A stretch of 12,262 nt of DNA from assembly GCA_963979005.1 (NCBI GenBank), contig CAXBVF010000031.1, positions 1 through 12,262 of the forward strand, written 5' to 3'. Under the pieces are notes generated by a model. That model was given only the letters and a program-made list of their open reading frames with translations. It was not told the origin of the DNA and did no database searches. The stretch is from UBA6164 sp963979005 (lineage in GTDB: Bacteria > Patescibacteriota > Gracilibacteria > BD1-5 > UBA6164). Made by a program: the position numbers and the translations under genes. Below, one piece after another: positions 1 through 7,001 of this stretch; position 1 is the stretch's first letter; every line of letters begins with the position of its first letter.

Positions 1-35
1 TCTACTAATGTGAAGGCTTGTTTTTGTTTAGTCAT
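1..35 (-). CDS. Type IV prepilin-like protein, N-terminus only
   Basis: Only the first 11 full codons are inside the window; the gene runs off the left edge. The visible start reads MTKQKQAFTLVE, which carries the prepilin leader signature: a short basic leader, a cleavage point before F, then FTLVE with the Glu at position +5 that type IV pilins and pseudopilins need for assembly. The residue before the cleavage point is Ala, where most prepilins have Gly; Ala is tolerated by several prepilin peptidases. The start is an ATG preceded only by A/T (AAAATATTATG), like the other genes here. It may be a major pilin, a minor pilin or a type II secretion-like pseudopilin; the visible part cannot tell them apart. 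It lies behind its own probable promoter and next to a ComF-type gene, a pairing that would suit DNA uptake, but that is inference. Confidence 0.75.
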   Translation of the reverse strand, partial: MTKQKQAFTLV

Positions 36-68
36 AATATTTTTTAAAATTATAAGTAAGATGCTAAT

Positions 69-96
69 ATTATATTTTTTACATAAATAAAGCCAA
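69..96 (-). promoter_or_regulatory. Probable promoter of the prepilin gene
   Basis: Read on the minus strand, a -35 box TTGGCT (91-96) and a -10 box TATAAT (69-74) are separated by 16 bp. The -35 box lies inside the arm of the terminator hairpin of the upstream gene, so termination and initiation are packed together. The call rests on motif matching only. Confidence 0.45.
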
Positions 97-118
97 AAAT
101 TTAAAATTTTTGGCTTTA
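88..118 (-). terminator. Hairpin terminator after the membrane protein gene
   Basis: Two perfect 13-base arms (88-100 and 106-118, starting TAAAGCCAAAAAT) flank the 5-base loop TTAAA. The stop codon of the 116-700 gene lies within the first-transcribed arm, so the hairpin forms immediately at the end of the message. The arm itself supplies the T-run. The stem is symmetric and could act in both directions. Confidence 0.75.
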
Positions 119-700
119 CTTATTTAACTTATATTTTTTAAACAAATAAATTAGAAAAAAGACTGTCATTATTGGGTACCCAATAATAGCTGCTATGTAT
201 GTTATTACAAAACTGATCTCTGGATTAATAATTAGAAATATAAGAGATATTAAAGTTGCTATTCAAGTGAAACTAAGAAAATAATTAAATGTATATTTCT
301 TTAATCTGACTAATTCTATAGATTTTTCTGTAAACATTTTTGCAAACAGTATAGTCCCTCACCATGTAGTAAACATTACAAATTGGTTTGCCTCTGTCTG
401 TCCTGGGAAATTCCCTGCGAATATCCATTCAATTATTACTAAACCAATTATTCAGAATAATAAATATAAAAATAAATCATTAATATTATATTTCTTGAAT
501 ATTTTATTTATATGAAATCATATAGATACAAAAATTGTATCTGTTATTAATAATTCAAGTATATAGCTAATAATTTCTCCTCGCCATATAACGCTCACCC
601 AAAATGTTTGAACTCAAATAAACAACAAACCAAATAATAAAAACCTTAAATAGTTATTTTGTTTTATTAAGTACTGTATTTTAGTTATTTTATTTTTCAT
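116..700 (-). CDS. Multi-pass membrane protein, unknown function
   Basis: A 194-aa protein read with TGA = Gly; ATG start, TAA stop. It has a short basic N-terminus, then about five or six hydrophobic segments, at roughly residues 17-37, 45-62, 76-95, 108-122, 138-158 and 163-187, and a basic tail ending KKYKLNK. I recognise no catalytic motif or family. The third segment is followed by a conserved-looking loop with EW and GNFPGQTE. It starts 18 bp downstream of the ComF-type gene and is probably cotranscribed with it, then closed by the terminator that overlaps its stop. The C-terminal half (NP motif near 159-160, then two hydrophobic helices ending FLIYL) resembles the membrane protein at 3945-4589, suggesting distant paralogy. 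Codon 40 is a rare CGA (581-583), which may be Arg or Trp depending on lineage. No SD sequence precedes the start. Confidence 0.85.
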
Positions 701-718
701 TATTTTTAAATATAAAAA

Positions 719-1702
719 TTAAACTTCATTTATAACTTCAAATCACTTATAACTTCAAACAATAGCAAGTCATATTACTCTTTTTGCAAATCATCTTTCT
801 TTTATTTTTTTAGCTGTCTCATTCAACGTAGCTCAACTTCAGATTGCATCATCAATAAGCAAAATTGTATCTGATTTAAATTTTTTATCTAATACAAAAA
901 TAGTATCCCTAGCATTTTCTATTCTATCAGATTTTTTATTAAGTGATTTTTGTGCAACTACTTTGTCCTTGAAAAGTTTTATTAATTTCAATTCATTCAA
1001 ATCTATTCATAGTCATTTTTTAATCTCATCCATCAGTTGAATTTTTCTATCTATACTTGGTGGAATAAAAGCAAAAGCATCTATATTTTTTATTCTAATT
1101 AAATTATAAATATCTTCTTTTATCTCATTTACTATTATTTTAGCTAATTCTCTATCTCAAGTTTGTTTAGCATAAAACATTAGGTTTCAAAGATATGTTT
1201 TTCAATACTTTTCAATTGAATAGAAATCTAGATAATACACTTTATCGAGATAGACATCATCAAATGTATCATCCATCTTTTCCTTTCATTTTATCAATCA
1301 ATATTTTGTTTTATGATTATCATATTTTTTTATAGTTTTTTCATAAATTTTGAATTCTTTATTCTCATTTAGTTTTCTTTTTTTACACCATGATATAAAT
1401 CACTCTTTTCAAAATTTATTTTCTCAATCAGGTCAAAAAAATGCAAATCTATTAACGTCAAAAAAATCATCATCGATTTCCTCTCAATCATTTGATATTA
1501 TATTAATATCATCTTTTACTGGAAAATAATATACTTTTGGAGTTGTTCATATTTTATATATTTTATCTTCATTAAAAAGATTATTAATATGTCTATGAAT
1601 CATTTGTGATGATATTTGAAATTCTTGTTTCAGGTTAGTAATTGAAACTGGATTATTTGATATAATATATTCAAATATCATATCTCTTGTATTTGTTTTC
1701 AT
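719..1702 (-). CDS. Winged-helix / ComF-type phosphoribosyltransferase fusion
   Basis: A 327-aa protein with two recognisable ends. Residues about 5-60 look like a winged helix-turn-helix (VSITNLKQEFQISSQMIHRH, then a wing with GTTPKVYYFP). Residues about 155-327 match ComF-type phosphoribosyltransferases: a Y..K..GDRELA segment, PPSIDRKIQ in place of the usual VP..R..RGFNQ, Q-(x)8-R-xx-N (Q251, R260, N263), and the PRPP-binding loop LLIDDAIGSGAT (281-292), whose glycines are TGA. ComF normally starts with a zinc ribbon; here the DNA-binding domain takes that place, and residues 65-150 form a charged linker. ComF is needed for natural transformation in other bacteria. HTH-PRTase fusions such as Gram-positive PurR are PRPP-sensing repressors, so this could be a regulator, an enzyme or both. 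The large palindrome just upstream favours autoregulation. It leads an operon with the membrane protein at 116-700. Confidence 0.85.
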
Positions 1703-1722
1703 AATTTAATAGTTTAGTGTAG

Positions 1723-1755
1723 ATAGTTTACTATAAACTGTTTATAGTAAACTAT
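1723..1755. promoter_or_regulatory. Perfect 33-bp inverted repeat, likely operator
   Basis: Left arm ATAGTTTACTATAAA (1723-1737), centre CTG, right arm TTTATAGTAAACTAT (1741-1755): 15 of 15 positions match. The half-site AGTTTA / TAAACT recurs at 1711-1716, 1725-1730, 1734-1739 and 1748-1753, so more than one dimer could bind. It lies just downstream of the predicted -10 box and 21 bp before the ATG of the winged-helix protein, the expected place for a repressor site. If transcribed, it would also form a 15-bp RNA hairpin in the leader, so RNA-level control is possible too. Confidence 0.7.
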
Positions 1756-1759
1756 TAAT

Positions 1760-1787
1760 AGTATATCATTATTATTATAAAATGCAA
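1760..1787 (-). promoter_or_regulatory. Promoter of the winged-helix/ComF operon
   Basis: On the minus strand, -35 box TTGCAT (1782-1787) and -10 box TATACT (1760-1765) are 16 bp apart. The expected start of transcription falls inside the 33-bp palindrome, so a bound repressor would block it. Confidence 0.5.
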
Positions 1788-1829
1788 AATACTTTCAGGT
1801 TTTAGATATTTTTAACTAAAAATAACAAA

Positions 1830-1859
1830 AAAACCAAATAAATAAATTCATTTGGTTTT
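1830..1859 (-). terminator. Second of two tandem terminators closing the nine-gene operon
   Basis: A 10-bp stem (AAAACCAAAT at 1830-1839, ATTTGGTTTT at 1850-1859) with a 10-base A/T loop. On the minus strand it is followed by a T-rich run (TTTTGTTATTTTT), as expected of an intrinsic terminator for transcripts from the right. Confidence 0.7.
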
Positions 1860-1870
1860 CTGAAAAAACA

Positions 1871-1896
1871 AAAACATAGCCTTCACCTTATGTTTT
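1871..1896 (-). terminator. First of two tandem terminators closing the nine-gene operon
   Basis: An 8-bp stem (AAAACATA at 1871-1878, TATGTTTT at 1889-1896) around a 10-base loop, followed on the minus strand by TTTGTTTTTT. It lies about 100 bp beyond the methyltransferase stop and 12 bp before the second terminator. The region 1897-1998 between the gene and this hairpin holds only A/T-rich sequence and a weak CAAAC/GTTTG hairpin at 1976-1991. Confidence 0.6.
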
Positions 1897-1998
1897 ATCT
1901 CCTATTTCTAAAAGATAAATACAGTATAATAATATAAAGTAAGAATTAAGTAAGAAAATATGATTTATTTAATAACAAACAAATTCGTTTGCTACAAT

Positions 1999-2577
1999 CT
2001 ATTTTAAGCTAAGTGAAAAGAAAATTTCATTATAAAGGAAAAATTTATTAAATCTTTTATGTACTTTTACTGTAAAATCATTTTCAAATAAAGCTAAATA
2101 TTCTTCTTCATATCTAATATATTCTCAATCATCTAGAGTATTCATAAACCAATTAGAAAATTTATATTTTTTATTCAAAACTGGCTCAATTATAATAATT
2201 TTTCAATCATTTTTTAATACTCTTTTAAACTCATCTATGTATCATTTAAAAATATCATCCGAAATATGGTGAATTACTGCAAAAATACAAATATAGTCTA
2301 AAGAATTATTAGCTAAATCTAAACTACTATTTTCAATACACTTAAAATTATATTTTGGGAATAATTTAGATGCGAAAATTATTCTTTGTTTTTCAATATC
2401 AACTCAAATATAATTTTTTGAATCAAAAATAAATGAATTTGAACCTGTTCAACATCAAAAGTCTAAGATTTTTTTATCTTTGAAATCAAACACTTTTTCT
2501 ACTATATTTTTAATATATTTTTTAATTGCAAATTTTGGACGTACTAATTTTTGATAAAAATATGGATTTAAATGCAT
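1999..2577 (-). CDS. Class I SAM-dependent methyltransferase
   Basis: A 192-aa protein, last gene of the nine-gene run. Motif I (ILDFGCGTGSN, about residues 37-47, two glycines from TGA) binds S-adenosylmethionine. It is followed by the acidic end of strand 2 (YIGVDIEKQ, D60), then FAVIHHISDD (99-108) as a motif-IV region typical of the UbiE/Methyltransf_11 type, and LKNDGKIIIIEPV (121-133). The substrate cannot be told: such enzymes act on small molecules, lipids, RNA or proteins. The start is taken at the ATG at 2577. The reading frame stays open to a TTG at 2637, but that would overlap the lipoprotein gene by 41 bp, whereas 2577 lies 19 bp after its stop. It ends with TAG and is followed by two terminators. 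Confidence 0.85.
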
Positions 2578-2596
2578 GTTTAAATAATTAAAAGAA

Positions 2597-2944
2597 TTAA
2601 TTAATATTTTTAAGAATATCACAAAATGTATTTTCAATTTCTGCTTTTATTTTATTGTTATCATCAACATTTTTCAAAGTAGATAAAACTCGTATTCAGT
2701 CATCTTCATTAACTATAAATCATAGCGTATAATTTTCTCATTTTCTAGAGAAAGACAATCTATTTAATCAATCAGTACTAATGTAATTAATATCAAAATT
2801 ATTATCTATTTCATTGTCAGTGATAGAGCTTATGACTTTTTCGAAATTAGACTCTGTCAAACAGTCAGAATTATTCATATTTGTTTCGTTATTTAATCAA
2901 CAACTTGTTAATAAAAATAAAAGAATTAAAAAATATTTTTTCAT
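2597..2944 (-). CDS. Small lipoprotein, unknown function
   Basis: A 115-aa protein with a classic lipoprotein signal: basic MKKY, hydrophobic stretch, lipobox LTSC with the lipidated Cys at residue 15. The mature part is acidic and Asn-rich and contains two further cysteines (C28, C108) that could form a disulfide outside the membrane. I recognise no family. It sits 27 bp downstream of the dehydrogenase and 19 bp upstream of the methyltransferase, in the same orientation, so it is probably cotranscribed. Codon 85 (2690-2692) is one of only two CGA codons in the window and may be Arg or Trp. The frame contains several TGA codons, so the standard code would break it into fragments. Confidence 0.8.
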
Positions 2945-2971
2945 TTTTAAAAATTATAATACTAAAATTAT

Positions 2972-3874
2972 TTATTTCTTTGCTAAAATATTTTGTGGTT
3001 CATTATCTATAAATTTTTCTATATTTTGAATAGCTATTTCAGCACCATTTGCAATTGCTTGTTTTGTAGAAAAAGCTATATGTGGAGTAACAAGTATTTT
3101 TGAATTACTGAGAGCTTTTTGATAAAAAACATTCGTTGTATCTCCAAATTTTTCAGGATCACAGTCAATAGCAGCTCAGGCTACTATTCATGCATCTATA
3201 GATTTTATTAGTCAATCTAAATCATAAGTATATGGTCTTACAAATGTTAAATAGTATGCTCATTTTTTTAGATTCATAAAAAAAGTTTCCTCTAATAAAT
3301 TTTCACTACTTGTATTACAATTGAGTGAATTTATTATTAAATCCGAATCTCTAGATTTTTCAGTTAAATTATCTCATCTATCGAAAAAATTTACATTCAT
3401 TCAAAAGGCTTTACATAAAACTCAAATTTGTGTTCCAAAGCTTCAATGACCAACTATAAGTACTTTTTTAGCAACTAATGTTTCTTCAAGCTTAACTGGA
3501 AAATCTTCAGTAGCTCTAACAGTATGGGAAAGTTTTCTGAATAACATTAATACCATATACATCACCCACTCAATAACTGATTCCCTATTTCATCCTTCTG
3601 CATTTGCTATTGTAACTCAATTTTTAGATAATTCTTCAGTATCAAAAACACCTAGCTCAACATATGGATACGTTACAAAAACATTTTTTAGTCTTGAAAG
3701 ACTTTCTAATAAATAGGCTCAATTACTATATATCATATCAGCTCATTCTACTTTAGATACCAAATCATCAACAGAACTAGGACTATCTAAAATTTCTAAA
3801 TTAGCTATAGCAGATAATCTTTCACTATTTTCTTCACTAAGATTAACTCAAAGTGTAACTATTTTTTTATTCAT
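2972..3874 (-). CDS. D-isomer-specific 2-hydroxyacid dehydrogenase family protein
   Basis: A 300-aa NAD(P)-dependent oxidoreductase of the D-2-hydroxyacid dehydrogenase family, whose members interconvert 2-keto acids and D-2-hydroxy acids (D-lactate, 3-phosphoglycerate, glyoxylate and others). The nucleotide-binding loop is VLIVGHGSFGTQIG (138-151; GxGxxG, first Gly GGT, second TGA), followed by an acidic end of strand 2 at FFDR. The catalytic set is present: R213 in FVRP, E241 in DCDPEKFG and H265 in TPHIAFST. NAEGGNRESVIEW (91-103) fits the usual helix before the cofactor domain. At 300 aa it is slightly short (family about 310-340) and has no ACT domain, which argues against the long form of SerA. 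The physiological substrate is unknown. It follows a good internal promoter and heads the last three genes of the run. Confidence 0.9.
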
Positions 3875-3907
3875 AATTTATATGTTTAAAAATATTAAAT
3901 TAGTAAT

Positions 3908-3935
3908 ATCCTAATATGATATCTACTAATGTCAA
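3908..3935 (-). promoter_or_regulatory. Internal promoter before the dehydrogenase gene
   Basis: On the minus strand, a perfect -35 TTGACA (3930-3935) and -10 TAGGAT (3908-3913) are spaced 16 bp apart, in the 70-bp gap between the membrane protein and dehydrogenase genes. It would allow the dehydrogenase, lipoprotein and methyltransferase to be transcribed separately from the upstream genes. Confidence 0.55.
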
Positions 3936-3944
3936 ATACTTAAT

Positions 3945-4589
3945 TTACTCTCAAAATATAAGTTTAAATATAGGCAAAGTTATATTTCAAAAAATTGCCC
4001 AAAATGAAAAGAAAATAGGAATCAATAAAATATAAGTTTTAAATCATGGTTTTGGTCTTACTGATTTAAATCTATGTTCTGTTAACATATATATCAATAG
4101 AGGAAATACTGCATAAACAGACATTATAATAAAAGACATTGGAATCCCGATAATAGGATTTATAAAAATACTTAGAAATATTGCTCCTCAATTTTCTGCT
4201 AATATTCAATATGTTCAAGACATAATGAAAATACTTTTTTGTGTAAACTTATACTTTTTAACTAATAAATATATATATACAATAAATAAAGTATAAAAAG
4301 CTGGAGCAAGTAACATATCTGTTACTAAGTTTTGAGACATCAAAATTCTTTCTCCATACTCTACATCTACATTTTCTATAACTGCAAATAGTTCTGTTAA
4401 TAATCAAAAAATAGTTCAAGCTCCAATAAATACAATTGGAAGTGAAATCTTATCAAGAATCTTTATTAAATTACCCTTGAGTAAATAAATAGTAATCCAC
4501 ATAGGAAAAATCATTCCTTGTGGAGACTCTAAAGCTATTATAAATAATATTATAGCCAGGATTATTAGAAAAATTCTTTTTTTAGTCAT
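3945..4589 (-). CDS. Multi-pass membrane protein, unknown function
   Basis: A 214-aa protein with about five or six hydrophobic segments, roughly residues 5-20, 25-37, 50-72, 92-111, 118-142, 146-169 and 184-206, some of them short. A loop with ENVDVEYGER (72-81) is acidic. No motif points to a transporter or enzyme class. The C-terminal half (FLSIFINPI, then helices ending PLLIYML) lines up loosely with the membrane protein at 116-700, whose matching part reads FLIINPEI and ends FLIYLF. It lies 16 bp downstream of folP and is read in the same direction. Its ATG is preceded by AATTATT, with no SD. The frame depends on TGA = Gly, for example AEN-G-G (TGA GGA) at 131-135. Confidence 0.85.
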
Positions 4590-4605
4590 AATAATTAATT
4601 AATAT

Positions 4606-5388
4606 TTACTTTAATTCATTAAATATTTTCACAATATTTTTATGTTCTTTTATATCGTGTACTCTTAGTATATCTGCTCACTTTTCTAGTGCGAATAGGT
4701 TAAGTGCTACTGTTTCTGATAAAATTTCATCTGGAGAATTATTAAGTAGTTTCCAAATCATAGATTTTCTTGATAATCATACAAGTAAGTCATATCACAA
4801 TGATTTAAATTTATTCATATTTCTTAATAATTCATAATTCTGTTCCATTGTTTTTCAAAAACCAAATCATGGATCTAAAATAATATTTGAAATTCATTTT
4901 TCTTTTATTATTTTTATTTTTTCTTCAAAGAAACTGTATATTTCTCAAACTACATCATCATATGCAGGATTTACTTGCATATCTAGTGGATTTCATTGAA
5001 TATGCATCAATATATATCAAATATTTGTTCCAGAAATTAAGTCTAATATTTTTTCATCCTTTAATCAGCTAATATCATTTATGTAAAGCAGGTTTTTATA
5101 TTTTAATAACTCTCTTACAACTTCATTTCTACAAGTATCCACTGAAAAAGGAATATTATAGGTATCTAAAATATCTAATACTGGTATGATTCTTGATAGT
5201 TCTTCCTCAACGCTAGGCATTATAGATCAAGGACGAGAAGAAAATCATCATACATCAATAATATCTACTCACTCAGAAATCATTTCCTCAATTCTTTGTT
5301 TTGCATTTTCTAAAATATTAAACTTCCCACCATCATAAAATGAGTCTGGTGTAATATTCAATATTCACATTATTTTTTTATTGTTCAT
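4606..5388 (-). CDS. folP: Dihydropteroate synthase
   Basis: A 260-aa TIM-barrel enzyme that joins 6-hydroxymethyl-dihydropterin diphosphate to p-aminobenzoate to give dihydropteroate in folate synthesis; target of sulfonamides. All signature blocks are present: GILNITPDSFYDGG (8-21), DVGGFSSRPGS (45-55), SVDTCR (82-87), NDISG (104-108), LMHIQGNP (127-134), LDPGFGFGKT (171-180), GLSRKSM (204-210) and LRVHD (241-245). Fifteen of its 19 glycines are TGA. The GG-F-SSRPG form and the whole second half look like the Bacteroidota type, where an aromatic often replaces the Glu of GGESTRPG. Length is normal to slightly short. No other folate gene is in the window; neighbours are a RidA-like protein 17 bp upstream and a membrane protein 16 bp downstream. 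The ATG start gives the canonical N-terminus. Confidence 0.95.
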
Positions 5389-5405
5389 TTTTATTAGTTA
5401 AAAAG

Positions 5406-5804
5406 CTATTTCTTTTTTACTATAGTTACATCTATTTCGATATCACATCATTCTTTTACAGTCTTGCTAATTTCTACTAAAGTACTAACTGGTTTTGAAT
5501 TTTTAAGATACTTATTTCTAATTGGTGATATTTTAGAAAAATCATTCATGTCTGTTACATAAATAACTACTTTTACAATATCACCTAATCAAGAATTAGC
5601 TTCAATTAAAATATTTTTTATAGATTCGAATACAAATTCTGTTTGTTTTTCAATATTATCTGGAGCTACAGCATTTCATTCATTATCCATAGCAATCTGT
5701 CCAGTGACAAATATTATTTCAGAATCTCATATATCAACTTTTAAAGCATGTGAATAGGCTCACATAATTTCTGCTGATCATTTTGGATTTATTTGTTGTT
5801 TCAT
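5406..5804 (-). CDS. RidA/YjgF-family protein lacking the deaminase arginine
   Basis: A 132-aa protein of the Rid family. Typical RidA trimers hydrolyse reactive enamine/imine intermediates such as 2-aminoacrylate. Family marks: GAYSHALKV (15-23), the core strand IFVTGQIAMDNEG (31-43), the IVKVVIYVTDM block (76-86), the YLKNSKP turn and the final DIEIDVTIV (121-129), where E123 matches the conserved Glu. The invariant arginine of active RidA (R105 in PARST-type motifs), which anchors the substrate carboxylate, is replaced: the motif reads KPVST with V106. Other Rid subfamilies (Rid4-7) also lack it and have no shown 2-aminoacrylate deaminase activity, so the role is uncertain. It is directly upstream of folP. 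Stop is TAG. A C-terminal KKK tail is unusual. Confidence 0.88.
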
Positions 5805-5842
5805 ACTTTTTAAATGAGAAAATATACTTAATAAGAAATAAA

Positions 5843-6094
5843 TTATTTTTTATTTTGTTTCAATACCCAATGATATAAGTTATATATTTTTTCTCATATT
5901 CTTCATAATGGAGAATTAGGATATAAACCATAAGATACTAAAAATATAGCCAAAGCTAAAATAATAATTTGACCATACCAATCGTCAGACATGTTACCAC
6001 TCTGAGCAGAAGATTTGGGCACTAAGTTTACAAAAATTTCAGCTACTAATATTAGTATTCAAATATAAAAAGGTTTTTTATTAATAATTTTCAT
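5843..6094 (-). CDS. Small two-helix membrane protein
   Basis: An 83-aa protein with two hydrophobic segments (about 9-26 and 41-58) separated by a short polar loop (KSSAQSGNMSDDW), and a basic, aromatic C-terminal tail (GRIGEKIYNLYHWVLKQNKK) likely in the cytoplasm. No family recognised. It lies 38 bp upstream of the RidA-like gene and 63 bp downstream of the HAD-like gene, in the same direction. It could be a subunit or anchor of something encoded nearby, but nothing in the sequence shows it. Start ATG and stop TAA; four glycines are GGN and three TGA. Confidence 0.75.
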
Positions 6095-6157
6095 GGTTTT
6101 AATGAGTTAATAAATGCTACTTATTATAACTATATATAAATATAGATTATTTACTAA

Positions 6158-6745
6158 TTAAGTAATAAATTTTTCTAGATCTATTTTAAATTTCTCAAAA
6201 GATGTATATAGAATCGCTTGAATTCATAACTCATATGGAGCAATTAAATTTTTTTCTTTATCGTCAATAAATATACACTCATTAGTTTTTTTATTAATTC
6301 TATTTAATGTATACAAAAATGCTTCTTTTTGAGTTTTATTGTATCAAATATCATTAGAAAATACCATCAAGTCAAATATACTTGTTAGTTTGGGATTTAT
6401 TTTTAGTACTTTTGCTAATATATCAAAATTATCTGAATGCAATACAATTTCATAATTTTCTTTTAAAATTTTAATGTAGTTTAAAACATTTTCTTCTAAT
6501 ATATACCAATTCTGAAATTGATAAGAAAAGTCCTTAAAAGATATACCTAAATGTTTACAAGAATTATTATAAAATGATTCTGTAGTTTCTTTTCAAAGTA
6601 CATAATTACTTTCTGAACTATATAAACTTTTCATAATTATATTTGGATCTAACTTATATTGATTTCATAAATTTTCAGCAATTTTAGGGAAACATTTACT
6701 CAAAGTTAAAACTCAGGCAAAATCAAAAATAATAGTTTTTATCAT
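6158..6745 (-). CDS. HAD-superfamily hydrolase-like protein
   Basis: A 195-aa protein with the four HAD motifs: motif I IIFDFAGVLT (5-14) with nucleophile D8; motif II VLHSD with S104; motif III lysine in GYNKTQKEA (K137 or K140); motif IV FIDDKEKNL with D161 and D162. The all-alpha cap insertion between motifs I and II and the GIQAILYTS ending fit the haloacid dehalogenase / sugar-phosphatase-like subfamily (YihX type). The second Asp of DxD, the usual general acid/base in phosphatases, is Ala (A10). Dehalogenase-type members also lack it, so the reaction may not be standard phosphate ester hydrolysis. It starts 22 bp after the DUF1653-like gene. Substrate unknown. Confidence 0.85.
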
Positions 6746-6767
6746 ATTAAGTTTATTAAAAGTATTA

Positions 6768-7001
6768 TTACTTATCAGTAATTTTAGTAAATTTTTTTAA
6801 AAAATCCTCCTTTTCTCTAACCCATTTTTTTCAGACTGGATAAGTTCATGCTTCTAACTGTGTATAAAGCACATATTCTTTAGGCTTTTCTCATTCTTCA
6901 TATCCTGTTACATCATGGATATCTATATCATCTACACGATATTTTAAACCATGCTCATGCTTGTAAATTGCATTAATTTCTATTGATGTAAATTTGTTCA
7001 T
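6768..7001 (-). CDS. DUF1653-like small protein
   Basis: A 77-aa protein. Its pattern IYKHEHGLKYRVDDIDIHDVTG, followed by YVLYTQLEAGTYPVG, KKWVREKEDFLKKF, resembles the DUF1653 domain (Y.H..G..Y.V..I..H..TGE..VVY..LY....WVRP...F), a small SH3-like fold of unknown function common in bacteria and often encoded alone. The loop between TG and YVLY is longer than usual (EEGEKPKE). It is the first gene of the nine-gene minus-strand run, with a leader of about 100-200 bp upstream. Its ATG is preceded by ATTTATATT with no SD; an AAGGTGG string lies about 20 bp upstream, too far to act as an SD. R22 is one of only two CGT codons in the window. Confidence 0.75.

Noticed and set aside
1866..1893. Prepilin-like string on the plus strand (AFTL after a Lys/Asn-rich leader)
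   Set aside because: It has no start codon, lacks the Glu and a hydrophobic helix, and soon meets a stop; the same bases form a good terminator hairpin on the minus strand.
2578..2637. Longer methyltransferase start at a TTG (2637)
   Set aside because: It would overlap the lipoprotein gene by 41 bp and add 20 residues not typical of the family; the ATG at 2577 fits the operon spacing.
2814..3029. 71-aa plus-strand open frame
   Set aside because: It lies opposite the lipoprotein and dehydrogenase genes, which have clear motifs; its residues look like random A/T coding.
4887..5072. 61-aa plus-strand open frame
   Set aside because: Antisense to the core of folP, so it is a shadow frame.
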